DNA of 64,000 nucleotides from Gavia stellata (taxonomy: Eukaryota; Chordata; Aves; Gaviiformes; Gaviidae): contig NC_082603.1 in NCBI RefSeq assembly GCF_030936135.1, positions 23,712,880-23,776,879 on the forward strand. The letters are read 5' to 3'. A program made the position numbers and the translations under genes. Of the stretch, positions 62,401-64,000 are shown one piece after another. The notes beneath the pieces were generated by a model. It was not told the origin of the DNA, ran no database searches, and was given only the letters and a program-made list of their open reading frames with translations. Positions within the stretch are counted from its first letter, which is position 1. Each line of letters begins with the position of its first letter.

Positions 62401-64000
62401 CTGTGAAGAGGAAGGGCAGATCAAGCAGCTGTTTTCCCAAGAGGGCAGCCTGCAGAGCACAGCCCTGCAGATCAGCAAATTTTAAGCAGAGCTTCAGAGA
62501 TACAGTCATGTGTATCTGGCCAGCATGGCTCTCAGCTGATTACACACGAGCATCCAAAATTCCAGCTGAGCCATATGCTCCCCACTTCTCCTCACTGAGC
62601 CTGGCCTGCTCTCCCCAGCTCTGCTGACAACCCCACCATCCACCACCAGCAGCCCTTCCAAGCCAGCTAGGCAAGCTTCCAACCTCAGCACTGTATCTCC
62701 AGCCCCTTAGTCTTGCTCTTGCTGTACAGGCTCCAAACTTTATCATCCACAACAACCATGATACTGCCACCAACTTTGCTACCCACGCCCACCCAGCACA
62801 CTGGTCTGCCTGACCCTGGTGCAAGGTCTCCAAGGAGAGCTGGCCTGCACTCTCTATAGAGCACTGCCTTTATGATCAGGTTTTGGCTCCTGCCCACTGA
62901 TCACCAGAGAAGCAACACAGCATCACTGGCAGACCCGCTGCATGAGGAAGGAAAGCCATCAGTTCAGAAACAAACACCAGTTTCTGATCTCCAAGTTCCT
63001 GGTTTCACATCCTTGCACAAAACCCTCCTGACAAGAGCTACCACCCCATAACACAGCACCTCAGGCTCGGTGCATCCTACTTGGCAATGACATTTCCACT
63101 ACCCTTCCCAACAGGGGACAGTATCCCCAGTTAGGGGACAAAGCCGCAGAAGGATATAAGGCTGCAGGGAGAAGGACTGGCACTCCCTACAGTTGCTCAG
63201 CCTCACTATGAGCATACACCAGACAGGAATCCAGACAGATGCTCCCCAGAAGAGCAGGAAGGGCCCAGGCTCTTGCTGCTGCAGGCACGTTTGAAACACC
63301 CTCACCCAGCTCCCTGTGCTTCCCAATCTCTCCCCAGCCGACAGGACACCAGAGCAGCAGGAAGGAGGCAGAGCAGAGGCCCAGCCTCACCTGACTCACC
63401 CACCTGCGAGGGAGGCATTCCCCAGAGCTGCTACCAGACCAAGACCTGTGCTACCAAGAAGGTGCACAGGAATCACTGTCCACACACACGCCTGAGGAAA
63501 TGGGTCCACAGCCCAGTCCCCCCAGGAGGTTTATCACCACTGCCACCAGGAAGCACACAGCCTCTCCCAGACCAGCAGCTGAGAGGCTGAAGCCAGAGTA
63601 ACATTCTCCCCAGTAAGGTCCCAGCTGGGAGTATCCAGCAGCCACTGACACCTCAAGCACTCACCAGCCAGCACCAACATTGCTCCTTCAGCTTCGCTGC
63701 AAGAGGAAGAGCTCAGCAAAGTGCTCTTTGCTTTAGCTGGGACCCAGGCAGGAGAGCAGCTGACACTCACTACCTGTGCAGTGCTACCAAGCACCTACAT
63801 GACAGGCTTCACTGGCAGCAATTTTCACAGGGGCCTGGCACACACCAGTCTGGCTCATCATTCTCTGTAGATCACTTTAGTGCAGCAACAGTGCTAGCTC
63901 TGTGCCTGCCCAGTCATACCCTGTGTGTTCCTCTAAATGGGTGAATGCCACCCAACCTCTCTGCAACAGCAGTGGGATAGAACAGGTCTCCCCCTTCACC
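62401..64000 (-). other. ELOVL1: Probable ELOVL1 intron 1; no exon recognised
   Basis: The acceptor in front of the ELOVL1 start exon shows that transcription starts further right. No GC-rich promoter or convincing non-coding exon was found before the window ends. Several pyrimidine-rich tracts are present. Confidence 0.5.

Overview
The window comes from a vertebrate nuclear genome, most likely a bird. The genes have spliced, GT-AG introns and are closely related to mammalian genes. The introns are short (MPL fits in 5.7 kb, TIE1 in 12 kb, CDC20 in 5.3 kb). The clearest repeat is the 3' end of a CR1 LINE with its terminal ATTCTAAG-type motif, typical of birds and other sauropsids. Gene order matches the human 1p34.2 neighbourhood: CFAP57, TMEM125, C1orf210 (TEMP), TIE1, MPL, CDC20, ELOVL1. 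All comparisons with human proteins are from memory; no alignment was run.

Layout. 1-5.6 kb: last four coding exons of CFAP57 (+), in AT-rich DNA with long introns and old LINE remnants. 5.6-14 kb: a gene-poor interval with a GC-rich block near 8.4-8.9 kb (possible TMEM125 promoter) and a CR1 3' fragment at 11.1 kb. 14.4-15.05 kb: TMEM125 (+), coding region in one exon. 20.2-24.3 kb: the C1orf210/TEMP orthologue (-), here a full leucine-rich-repeat receptor of 368 residues. 28.5-40.7 kb: TIE1 (+), 23 coding exons, 1124 residues. 43.2-48.9 kb: MPL (+), 12 exons, 604 residues. 49.2-55.2 kb: CDC20 (+), a non-coding first exon plus 10 coding exons, 505 residues, with two minisatellites in its first two introns. 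58.6-62.4 kb: ELOVL1 (-), 7 coding exons, 290 residues, convergent with CDC20. The rest, up to 64 kb, is probably ELOVL1 intron 1.

The genes do not form a pathway. They are a conserved syntenic block: an axonemal protein, two epithelial/endosomal membrane proteins, an endothelial receptor kinase, the thrombopoietin receptor, the APC/C activator and a very-long-chain fatty acid elongase. TIE1 and MPL are both blood/endothelial-lineage receptors and lie head-to-tail. No operon, CRISPR array, tRNA or rRNA was seen, and I found no clearly new system.

The points most worth following are: the complete LRR ectodomain on the C1orf210 orthologue, which is missing from the 113-residue human protein; a cysteine in MPL at the position of human Trp515; loss of one of the two C-terminal MPL tyrosines; loss of the cysteine of the CDC20 CRY box; and a GC-AG intron in TIE1.
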